From Nonomuraea rubra (GTDB taxonomy: Bacteria; Actinomycetota; Actinomycetes; Streptosporangiales; Streptosporangiaceae), in contig NZ_JACHMI010000001.1 of the NCBI RefSeq assembly GCF_014207985.1, positions 1,347,001-1,411,000 of the forward strand: a DNA stretch of 64,000 nucleotides, written 5' to 3'. How positions within the stretch are numbered: position 1 is the stretch's first letter; each line of letters begins with the position of its first letter. Both the position numbers and the translations under genes were made by a program. Shown one piece after another: positions 57,599 to 64,000 of this stretch. The notes under the pieces were generated by a model. That model saw only the letters and a list, made by a program, of their open reading frames with translations, had not been told where the DNA came from and did no database searches.

Positions 57599-58108
57599 AT
57601 GTCGATCAGGCACGGGCTGCTGGCACTGCTGAGCAGCGGACCGCGGTACGGCTATCAGCTACGGGTGGAGTTCGAGGCGTCCACGGGGGCGACCTGGCCG
57701 TTGAACATCGGCCAGGTCTACACGACGCTCTCCCGCCTGGAGCGCGACGGGTTCGTCGCGCCCGGCGGCGCCGACGAGCAGGGCCGCGCGGTCTACACGA
57801 TCACCGAGGCCGGTCGGGAGGAACTGGGGCGATGGTTCAGCACCCCCGTCGCCCAGACCGACCGGCCCCGGGACGAGCTCGCGATCAAGATCGCGATGGC
57901 CGTGGCGGGCGGCGTGGACGTCGCCGAGGTCATCCACACGCAGCGCGCCGCGACCATGCGCGCCCTGCAGGAGCTCACGAGGGCCAAACGAGCCGCCGCC
58001 GGCGGGCTCGCCCAGCGGCTGGTCCTGGATTCGTTGATCTTCAAGGCCGAGGCGGAACAGCGCTGGCTGGACCACTGCGAGGCCGTTTCCAAGGAGAAGA
58101 ACCGATGA
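57599..58108 (+). CDS. PadR-family repressor of an ABC exporter operon
   Basis: 169 residues. Winged helix (about 3-80): RHGLLALLSSGPRYGYQLRV, WPLNIGQVYTTLSRLERDGF, GRAVYTITEAGREELGRWF. C-terminal helical dimerisation domain (about 95-165), the Vir_act_alpha_C type. ATG 57599 lies directly after the double operator. It is co-transcribed with an ATPase and a large permease (4-nt overlaps), so it represses its own exporter until a ligand lifts it; this follows known PadR-ABC pairs. Confidence 0.93.
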   Translation: MSIRHGLLALLSSGPRYGYQLRVEFEASTGATWPLNIGQVYTTLSRLERDGFVAPGGADEQGRAVYTITEAGREELGRWFSTPVAQTDRPRDELAIKIAMAVAGGVDVAEVIHTQRAATMRALQELTRAKRAAAGGLAQRLVLDSLIFKAEAEQRWLDHCEAVSKEKNR

Positions 58109-58785
58109 GTGTGGTGGAGCTGCGGGACGTCACCCGCGAGCACGGGCAGGTGCACGCGCTGAGGGGGGTGAGCCTGGAGGTCTCGGCGGGCGAGCTGGTC
58201 GCGGTCATGGGGCCGTCGGGCTCGGGCAAGTCCACGCTGCTCAACCTGGCGGGCGGCCTCGACCGGCCCACCTCGGGCGTGGTGACGATCGAGGGCGAGG
58301 ACCTGTCCAGGGTCAAGGACGTGGCCGCACTCAGGCGCGGCCACGTCGGGTACGTCTTCCAGGACCTGAACCTGATCCCGTCCCTGACCGCCGCCGAGAA
58401 CGTCATGCTGCCGAGGGAGCTCGACGGCGTACGCACCGGGCAGGCCCGTACCGAGGCGCTGGCCGTGCTGGCGGAGGTCGGCGTCGAGGAGATCGCCGGC
58501 CGCTTCCCCGAGGAGCTGTCCGGAGGGCAGCGCCAGCGCGTCGCCATCGCCAGGGCCCTGGTCGGCGAGCGGCGGCTGCTGCTGGCCGACGAGCCGACAG
58601 GCGCGCTCGACACGGCCACCGGCGACGAGATCCTGGAGCTGCTGCGCGCCCGCTGCGACGCCGGCGCGGCGGTGCTGCTCGTCACCCACGAGCCGCGCTA
58701 CGCCGCCTGGGCCGACCGGGTGATCTACCTGCGCGACGGGCTCGTCGCCGAGTCGAGCGCCGTGCGGCTGGAGAGTGCCAGATGA
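58105..58785 (+). CDS. ABC transporter ATP-binding protein (LolD/MacB/Bce type)
   Basis: 226 residues. Walker A GPSGSGKST, Q-loop FQDLNLIPSLTAAENV, signature LSGGQRQRV, Walker B LLLADEPTGALD and H-loop VTHEPRYAAWADRVIYLRDG. Typical ATPase for FtsX-type permeases. ATG overlaps padR by 4 nt and its stop overlaps the permease by 4 nt. Confidence 0.96.
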   Translation: MSVVELRDVTREHGQVHALRGVSLEVSAGELVAVMGPSGSGKSTLLNLAGGLDRPTSGVVTIEGEDLSRVKDVAALRRGHVGYVFQDLNLIPSLTAAENVMLPRELDGVRTGQARTEALAVLAEVGVEEIAGRFPEELSGGQRQRVAIARALVGERRLLLADEPTGALDTATGDEILELLRARCDAGAAVLLVTHEPRYAAWADRVIYLRDGLVAESSAVRLESAR

Positions 58786-61337
58786 GCGCCTTCCGCGCCG
58801 CGCTGCGCATCTCCCGCAGGGACGCCGTGCGCGCCAGGGGCCGCACCGCCCTCGTCATGGTCATGATCGGCCTGCCCGTGCTCGTCATCACCGCGCTCCT
58901 GACGCTGTCGGAGACCACGAACCTGACGGTGCGCGAGGAGCTGCCCTCCCGGCTGGGCTCGGTGGCCGACGCGGCCGTCTACGCCCACGTGACCACGCTC
59001 CCCATCGACCAGGATCCGGCGGGCCGGTTCGGCAGCCAGGACCCGGACAAGACCGGTCAACCGCCCCGATGGACGACCGCGGAGGTGGCCAGGCTGATCG
59101 GCGGCAGGGCGATCCCGTTCTACGACTACTCCACCGACGCCCGGTTCCAGGACGGCTCCGACCGGGTGGACCTGCTGGAGACCGACCTGCGCGACCCGCT
59201 CGGCGCCGGCCTGAGGACGCTGGCCGAGGGCCGGCTCCCGGCCTCGCCGCAGGAGATCGCGGTCACGCCCGCGCTGCTCGACCGGGGGGTGAGCGTCGGC
59301 GGCACGCTCCAGCTCACCAAGCGCGCCGAGCCGAGGCGCGTGGTCGGCGTCGTCGTGGACCCGACCCGGCCGGGCGTCCAGGAGGTGGTCGGCCTGTACG
59401 GCGCGGTCGTGGGCGACAAGCACGACCCGCAGGGCAACGGCTGGCTGGTCGACACCCCGTCGCCGGTCACCTGGAAGAAGGTGCGCGAGCTGAACCAGGC
59501 GGGGCTCCGCGTGGCCTCCCGCGCCGTGATCGAGGGCCCGCGCGCGGCGAACCTGAACGACGTGCCCAGCCGGACCGACCAGGTGCTCTGGCTCGCCATC
59601 GCCGTGCTCCTCGTCGTCACCGAGACGGTTCTGCTGGCGGGCCCCGCGTTCGCCGTCGGCCTGCGCCGGCGCAGGCGGGAGCTGGCCACCATCGCCGCGC
59701 AGGGCGGCTCTCCCGCGCACCTGCGGGCGATCGTGCTGGCCGACGGCCTGGTGCTGGGCGGCGTGGCGGCTCTGCTCGGCACCGCGCTGGGCATCGGCGC
59801 GGGAGCGCTGGCGGAGTCGATCGCGGCGCGGTTGCTGGACTGGCGCAGCGGCCCGGTCGACGTGCCGTGGGCGCAGGTGCTCGGCGTCGCCGCGCTCGGC
59901 CTCCTCAGCGCGCTGGCCGCGGCCGTGGTCCCGGCGATCCAGGCGGCCCGGCAGAGCCCCGCGCGGGTGCTCGCCAACCGCCCCGACGAGGTACGCGACC
60001 GGGCCAGCCGCCCGCTGATCGGCCTCGTGCTGCTCGTGCTCGGCCTGGGCGCCGCGATCCTCTTCTCGCCGGGGAGCGAGCTGGGCGTGGTGGCGGCGTC
60101 CACCGTGGTCCTGTTCGGGCTGATCGTGCTGATGCCCTGGCTGGTCCGGCGTACCGCGCCGCTGGCCGGGCGCCTGCCGCTGCCGGCCCGCCTGTCGGTC
60201 AGGGACGCCGTCCGCCATCGGGCCCGCACCGTCTCGGCGGTGGCCGCCGTCATGGCCGCCACCATGGGCGCGGTCACCGCCGGCATGGCCTACACCAGCG
60301 CCTACACCGCCGAGCAGGAGAGGAACCGGCTCGACGCCCCGGAAGGCACCCTGTCCGTGACCGCCTTCGGGGTGAACGACGAGACCTGGGCCAGGGTCCG
60401 CGCCGTCACGCAGGAGAGGCTGCCCGGCGCGCAGCTCGTGCCGGGGCTGGGGGTCCAGGACGGTGACGGGCGAAGCCTGGACACCATGATCCAGCTCGAA
60501 CAGAGCTGTCCCGGTGCCTGCACGATGTTCGGCCTGTCCTACTTCGACGTGCCGATCGGGGACGCCCGGCTGCTCGCCCTGCTCCAGGGACGCGGTGATC
60601 CGCAGGCGGCGGCCGCTCTCGCGGCCGGCAAGGCCGTGGTGTTCGACGCCCGGCTGGTCGTCGACGGCACCGTGAGCGTGACGGTGCGGAACAGGACCGG
60701 CGACGGGACGGCCCCGCGGACGTTCCGGGTGCCGGCCGTGGTGGCGCGGGGAGCCCAGCCCGACCAGGGCGGCGCCGTGCTGCCCGCCTCGGTGCTGACG
60801 GCGGCCGGGTTCGGGACGGCCGAGCGCCGGCTCTTCCTCCGGTCCGTCCCGGACGGCGTGGACCTGGACGTGGAGCGCTTCACCCGTGAGCTGCAGACGG
60901 TGACGAGCTCCGCGTACGCCTACGTGGCCGAGGACCGCACCGGTTTCAAGCTCACGGTCCTGCTGGCGGTGGCGCTGGCCGCGGCGGTGGTCCTCGTGCT
61001 CGGCGGCACGTTCGCCGCGACGGGGCTGGCCGTCGCCGACATGCGCCGCGACCTCGACACCCTGTCGGCCGTGGGCGGCAGGCCGCGAACCCGCAAGCTG
61101 GTGGTGGCGGCCCAGGCCGGCTACATCGCCGGGCTGGGCGCCGTGATCGGCCTGGTCGCGGGGGCGGTCACCGGGAGCGCGCTGTCGCAGTCCATGGCGT
61201 CGAGGTGGGGCGACAGCCCGATCGTCGTGCCGTGGGCGTTCCTGGCCCTGCTCGTGCTCGGCCTGCCGCTGCTGGCGGCGCTGCTGTCGGGCCTGTTCAC
61301 CCGGACGCGGATGGAGCTGGCACGACGGGTGGCGTGA
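58782..61337 (+). CDS. FtsX-like ABC transporter permease (large, two-domain)
   Basis: 851 residues. One N-terminal helix (about 20-42), a ~200-residue extracellular domain, three helices (about 270-410), a middle segment with more helices (about 430-500), a second extracellular region (about 510-710) and three helices at the C-terminus (LTVLLAVALAAAVVLVLGGT, AGYIAGLGAVIGLVAGAVTG). Two FtsX (DUF214) halves as in antibiotic and lipid exporters of actinomycetes. Substrate unknown. Overlaps the opposite MFS gene by 41 nt at its 3' end. Confidence 0.9.
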   Translation: MSAFRAALRISRRDAVRARGRTALVMVMIGLPVLVITALLTLSETTNLTVREELPSRLGSVADAAVYAHVTTLPIDQDPAGRFGSQDPDKTGQPPRWTTAEVARLIGGRAIPFYDYSTDARFQDGSDRVDLLETDLRDPLGAGLRTLAEGRLPASPQEIAVTPALLDRGVSVGGTLQLTKRAEPRRVVGVVVDPTRPGVQEVVGLYGAVVGDKHDPQGNGWLVDTPSPVTWKKVRELNQAGLRVASRAVIEGPRAANLNDVPSRTDQVLWLAIAVLLVVTETVLLAGPAFAVGLRRRRRELATIAAQGGSPAHLRAIVLADGLVLGGVAALLGTALGIGAGALAESIAARLLDWRSGPVDVPWAQVLGVAALGLLSALAAAVVPAIQAARQSPARVLANRPDEVRDRASRPLIGLVLLVLGLGAAILFSPGSELGVVAASTVVLFGLIVLMPWLVRRTAPLAGRLPLPARLSVRDAVRHRARTVSAVAAVMAATMGAVTAGMAYTSAYTAEQERNRLDAPEGTLSVTAFGVNDETWARVRAVTQERLPGAQLVPGLGVQDGDGRSLDTMIQLEQSCPGACTMFGLSYFDVPIGDARLLALLQGRGDPQAAAALAAGKAVVFDARLVVDGTVSVTVRNRTGDGTAPRTFRVPAVVARGAQPDQGGAVLPASVLTAAGFGTAERRLFLRSVPDGVDLDVERFTRELQTVTSSAYAYVAEDRTGFKLTVLLAVALAAAVVLVLGGTFAATGLAVADMRRDLDTLSAVGGRPRTRKLVVAAQAGYIAGLGAVIGLVAGAVTGSALSQSMASRWGDSPIVVPWAFLALLVLGLPLLAALLSGLFTRTRMELARRVA

Positions 61338-62655
61338 GCCGGTACTTCAGCGTGATCAGCGCGGAAGCGAAGATGATCAGTGCGGGGATCGCGGTCTGAC
61401 CGATCAGGACCGCGGTCACCGCGCTGTCCGGCTGCTGCACGGGCGTGCTCGGCTCGGACTCGATGAAGCCGCCGATCGACAGGATGATCCCGAAGAACAG
61501 CGCGCCGAACGAGCTGACCCCGCTCTCGATGGCCGTCCACAGGCCGGTCAGCACCCCGGCCCGCCGCTTGCCCGTCGTGGCCGCGTCCGCCGCGATCACG
61601 TCCGCGAGCATGGAGAACTGCATGAGCTGCAGCCCGGCGTACCCGACGCCGACCAGCAGGATCATCGCGTGCGCCCACAGCGGGCCGAACAGCGGCGTGG
61701 CCATGGCGGCCGTCGTGCCGCCGCCGAACAGCACCACCGCCAGGATCATAGCGCCGCGCTTGTCGAAGCGCCTGGCCACCCGCACCCACAGCGGCATCGT
61801 CAGCAGGATCGGGCCGACCAGCACGGCGAAGAGCGTCTGCGTGGCCGCGGCCGAGCCCAGCGTGTACGTGGCGAAGTACGGCGCCGCGGCCAGCATCATG
61901 CTGACGGCCAGCATCTGCACGCAGGCCAGCACCGTCAGCCACAGGAACGCCGAGTTGCCCTTGATCGCGGCGAACTGCTCGCGCCACCCGCCGCGGTCCG
62001 GCTCGGGGGCGCCCGTCATGGGCGCGCGGGCGGTGCCGAAGAACGAGCCCAGCATGGAGAGCAGCAGGATGCCCGCGATCGTGATCGCCATCACCCGGTA
62101 ACTGCCCAGCGTGCCCTCCCCGCCCTCGCTCGTGGCCAGGACCGGCGCCAGGATGCCGCTGATGGCGGTGGCCGCCCCGACGAACACCATCCGCCACTGC
62201 AGCAGCGACGTGCGCTCGTGGTAGTCGTGCGTCATCTCGCCGGGCATCGCCTTGTACGGCACCTCGAACAGCGCGTACGCCGTCGCCGCGGCCAGGAAGC
62301 AGCCCCCCACGTACAGCGCCGCCGGCACCCCGGTCAGCGGCGGCCCCGCGAACACCAGGAAGAACGCGATCGGCAGCGTGCACGCCCCGGCCAGCAGCCA
62401 GGGCCTGCGCGGCCCCCAGCGCGAGACCGTCCGGTCGGACCAGCGCCCGACCAGGGGGTTGAGGACCAGGTCCCAGACCTTCGGCGCCGCGACCACGACA
62501 CCGGCCAGCCACGCGGGCACGGCCAGGAAGTTCGTCATGTAGAACAGCAGCAGCAGCCCGGGCACGCCGTTGAAGGTGGCGGTGCAGAACGAGCCCACCC
62601 CGTAACCGAGGCGCACGCCCTTCGGGACGGTGGCCGTGCCCACCGGTGTGATCAT
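61297..62655 (-). CDS. GPH-family MFS sugar:cation symporter
   Basis: 452 residues, 12 helices. The GPH signature appears: NGVPGLLLLFYMTNFLAVPA, KVWDLVLNPLVGRWSDRTVS, RWGPRRPWLLAGA and FEVPYKAMPGEMTHDYHERT. This group carries glycosides, pentosides or hexuronides with Na+/H+. ATG 62655 after GAGGGG. Stands alone; its end runs 41 nt into the ABC permease gene on the other strand. Confidence 0.9.
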   Translation of the reverse strand: MITPVGTATVPKGVRLGYGVGSFCTATFNGVPGLLLLFYMTNFLAVPAWLAGVVVAAPKVWDLVLNPLVGRWSDRTVSRWGPRRPWLLAGACTLPIAFFLVFAGPPLTGVPAALYVGGCFLAAATAYALFEVPYKAMPGEMTHDYHERTSLLQWRMVFVGAATAISGILAPVLATSEGGEGTLGSYRVMAITIAGILLLSMLGSFFGTARAPMTGAPEPDRGGWREQFAAIKGNSAFLWLTVLACVQMLAVSMMLAAAPYFATYTLGSAAATQTLFAVLVGPILLTMPLWVRVARRFDKRGAMILAVVLFGGGTTAAMATPLFGPLWAHAMILLVGVGYAGLQLMQFSMLADVIAADAATTGKRRAGVLTGLWTAIESGVSSFGALFFGIILSIGGFIESEPSTPVQQPDSAVTAVLIGQTAIPALIIFASALITLKYRLTPPVVPAPSASG

Positions 62656-62734
62656 CCCCTCATTACAACTGAGCGAGGGCTTGTTTGGGAGGGCCCAGTT
62701 TTCCCGGGCCCTCCGCCACTGGGCTGGTCCCGGC

Positions 62735-63601
62735 CTAGTCGGAGACGTTCGCGCAGACCACGTGCGCGCCGATCTCGATCATGCGCCGCTCGCTGCGCGC
62801 GTCGGCCACCCTGGCCATGAGGATCGGCGCCCCGGAGGCGGCGAACTGCGGCAGCCGGGCGCGTACCAGGCGGTGCAGGTCGCGTACGACGTCCTCGGCG
62901 GCCGACATGTGCACCTTCACGTGCAGCATGATCCCGGTCGCCCCCGACGCGGTCCCGGCCTCGGAGATCCAGACGTGGTGCACCAGCGGGAAGTCCATGA
63001 GCAGGTACGCGATCGCCTGCCGCAGCGCGGGCAGGATCGGGTGCGTGCACCGGCGGTAGCCCGGATCCACCTGCTGCATCGGCCCCGACAGGTGCGGCCG
63101 GGGCGCGGGCACCCAGGGCAGCGAGGGGGCCTGCGGGCTCGGCGGGGCCACCTGGGCCAGCGCGGCACCCCGCGACACGGTGGCCATCGCGCCCGTGGCG
63201 TAGGCGGCCGGAACCGCCCCCGACAGGACGGGCGTGTGCCCGCTGCGTGTCGTGGTCATGAAGTGCTGGAGATCGTCGATGGGCACGGCCGCGGCGGCTG
63301 GTCCGGCCGCGTCGATGACGATCTCGCGCACCCCGGTGACGCGCTGGATGTCCAGGATGGTGTCGGCGTCGCAGGCCGACAGGGAATGGCTGCCCCGGTG
63401 TCTGGCATAGGTCGCAGGGCTGGTGTACCCGAGCAGAACCCGGTCACCCGCCTGTGTCGTCCCCAGGACGACGGAACGATCTGGTCGCACTGCCACCAGG
63501 ACTCCACCGTCGGCAAGAGCGCCCAGCAGGCGATGGGGCGTGCCATGCTGTGCGAGCACGTCGGCAAGCGCAGGATTCCCGATGCTCATATGACGAACCA
63601 T
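62735..63601 (-). CDS. SseB-like protein
   Basis: 288 residues, cytoplasmic. The N-terminal half resembles the SseB N-terminal domain (about 5-110: LADVLAQHGTPHRLLGALAD, GVLVAVRPDRSVVLGTTQAG, TYARHRGSHSLSACDADTIL), then a Pro-rich linker and a second alpha/beta domain (about 190-285). SseB overproduction gives serine resistance/sensitivity effects in E. coli; molecular role unknown. It is divergent from serA, the first serine-synthesis gene, 225 nt apart, an appealing but unproven link. ATG 63601 or 63589. Confidence 0.7.
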   Translation of the reverse strand: MVRHMSIGNPALADVLAQHGTPHRLLGALADGGVLVAVRPDRSVVLGTTQAGDRVLLGYTSPATYARHRGSHSLSACDADTILDIQRVTGVREIVIDAAGPAAAAVPIDDLQHFMTTTRSGHTPVLSGAVPAAYATGAMATVSRGAALAQVAPPSPQAPSLPWVPAPRPHLSGPMQQVDPGYRRCTHPILPALRQAIAYLLMDFPLVHHVWISEAGTASGATGIMLHVKVHMSAAEDVVRDLHRLVRARLPQFAASGAPILMARVADARSERRMIEIGAHVVCANVSD

Positions 63602-63772
63602 AGGTAGTCGGCCACGGCTTATCAGGCTAATGGCGAATAAATCTCCCGATCAAGACAAAGATGTGCGCGGAGTGGATGAGTTTGCGGCCGGCTGGGTACG
63701 CCGGAACCCGTCTCACATGCTGGCCCCTCGTGAATGCGTTCACAAGCTGCGGATACACTCGGTGGGACCGCT

Positions 63773-63799
63773 GGGGGGTTCCGTGGACGGTGACCCCCC
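63773..63799 (+). promoter_or_regulatory. Hairpin in the serA leader
   Basis: GGGGGGT / ACCCCCC, 7-bp stem with a 13-nt loop, in the leader 27 nt before the serA start. The 225-nt gap 63602-63826 otherwise has no ORF; promoter elements for serA are expected here but none is clear. Confidence 0.4.
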
Positions 63800-63826
63800 T
63801 CCGCCGTGCCTTAAGGATGCACAGAC

Positions 63827-64000
63827 GTGAACAAGCCCGTCGTTCTGGTCGCAGAGGAGCTGTCCGAGGCTGGCCTCGCCGTACTCGGTGCTGATTTCGA
63901 GGTCCGCCACACCGACGGCGCCGACCGTTCCCAGTTCCTGCCCGCTCTCGCCGACGTGGACGCGCTCATCGTGCGCTCCGCCACCCAGGTCGACGCCGAG
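63827..64000 (+). CDS. serA: D-3-phosphoglycerate dehydrogenase, N-terminal part (3' cut by window end)
   Basis: The first 58 codons: NKPVVLVAEELSEAGLAVLG, then VDALIVRSATQVDAE, the typical actinobacterial SerA start. Oxidises 3-phosphoglycerate in the first step of serine synthesis. GTG 63827 with AAGGA 9 nt before. Next to ilvBNC in related genomes (knowledge), here 21 kb downstream of ilvC, implying insertion of the block between them. Confidence 0.93.
   Translation, partial: MNKPVVLVAEELSEAGLAVLGADFEVRHTDGADRSQFLPALADVDALIVRSATQVDAE

Overview
This is a 64 kb stretch of a high-GC actinomycete chromosome. Strong third-position GC bias, many GTG/TTG starts, Asp/Gln amidotransferase GatCAB, an ilvBNC-(serA) cluster and two MmyB-type HTH regulators point to Streptosporangiaceae or relatives (for example Nonomuraea), but the genus is an inference. 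No rRNA, tRNA, insertion sequence or CRISPR array was found.

Layout. (1) 0-0.2 kb: 3' end of etfA. (2) 0.2-13.5 kb, accessory block: GC-rich repeats, a two-gene RloA/RloB (AbiL-like) candidate anti-phage operon of visibly lower GC, two HTH regulators each divergent from one small gene (NTF2-like, SDR), a RibD-C reductase, an ABC exporter plus two-component system, a HIT protein, an MFS pump and its TetR regulator with a perfect 26-bp operator. (3) 13.5-26.5 kb, core block: cysteine desulfurase and mnmA (tRNA thiolation), MetE-like protein, ligA, a GGDEF-EAL protein, gatCAB. (4) 26.6-32 kb: tctCBA tripartite tricarboxylate transporter divergent from a CitA/CitB-type two-component system. (5) 32-39 kb: VanW protein, PQQ-type sugar dehydrogenase lipoprotein, 2-hydroxyacid dehydrogenase, a second GGDEF-EAL protein (with PAS). 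(6) 39-42.4 kb: ilvBNC behind a leader peptide and attenuator. (7) 42.4-46.5 kb: PadR/oxidoreductase pair, a 1.1-kb gene graveyard (membrane protein, LuxR-type response regulator and siderophore-interacting protein remnants), an extra methionine aminopeptidase with an operator-like dyad, a small secreted peptide. (8) 46.5-54.4 kb: adenine-deaminase-like enzyme, PucR regulator, amidohydrolase, an NMT1/THI5-type ABC importer and a C39-like cysteine-peptidase-fold protein; together a plausible nitrogen-heterocycle salvage locus of unknown substrate. (9) 54.5-57.5 kb: CAP-domain secreted protein, D-Ala-D-Ala carboxypeptidase, DUF1707-FHA protein. (10) 57.6-64 kb: PadR-regulated ABC exporter, GPH sugar symporter, SseB-like protein, start of serA.

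Most interesting for follow-up: the RloAB-like operon next to etfA; the uncharacterised purine-type locus at 46.5-54.4 kb; two places where a gene's 3' end including its stop codon is tandemly repeated (tctA and the C39-like gene); a set of textbook operators that allow regulator-target assignments from sequence alone; and an AT-rich 13-bp motif in front of several exported-protein genes. All function calls come from reading translated motifs; no database search was run.
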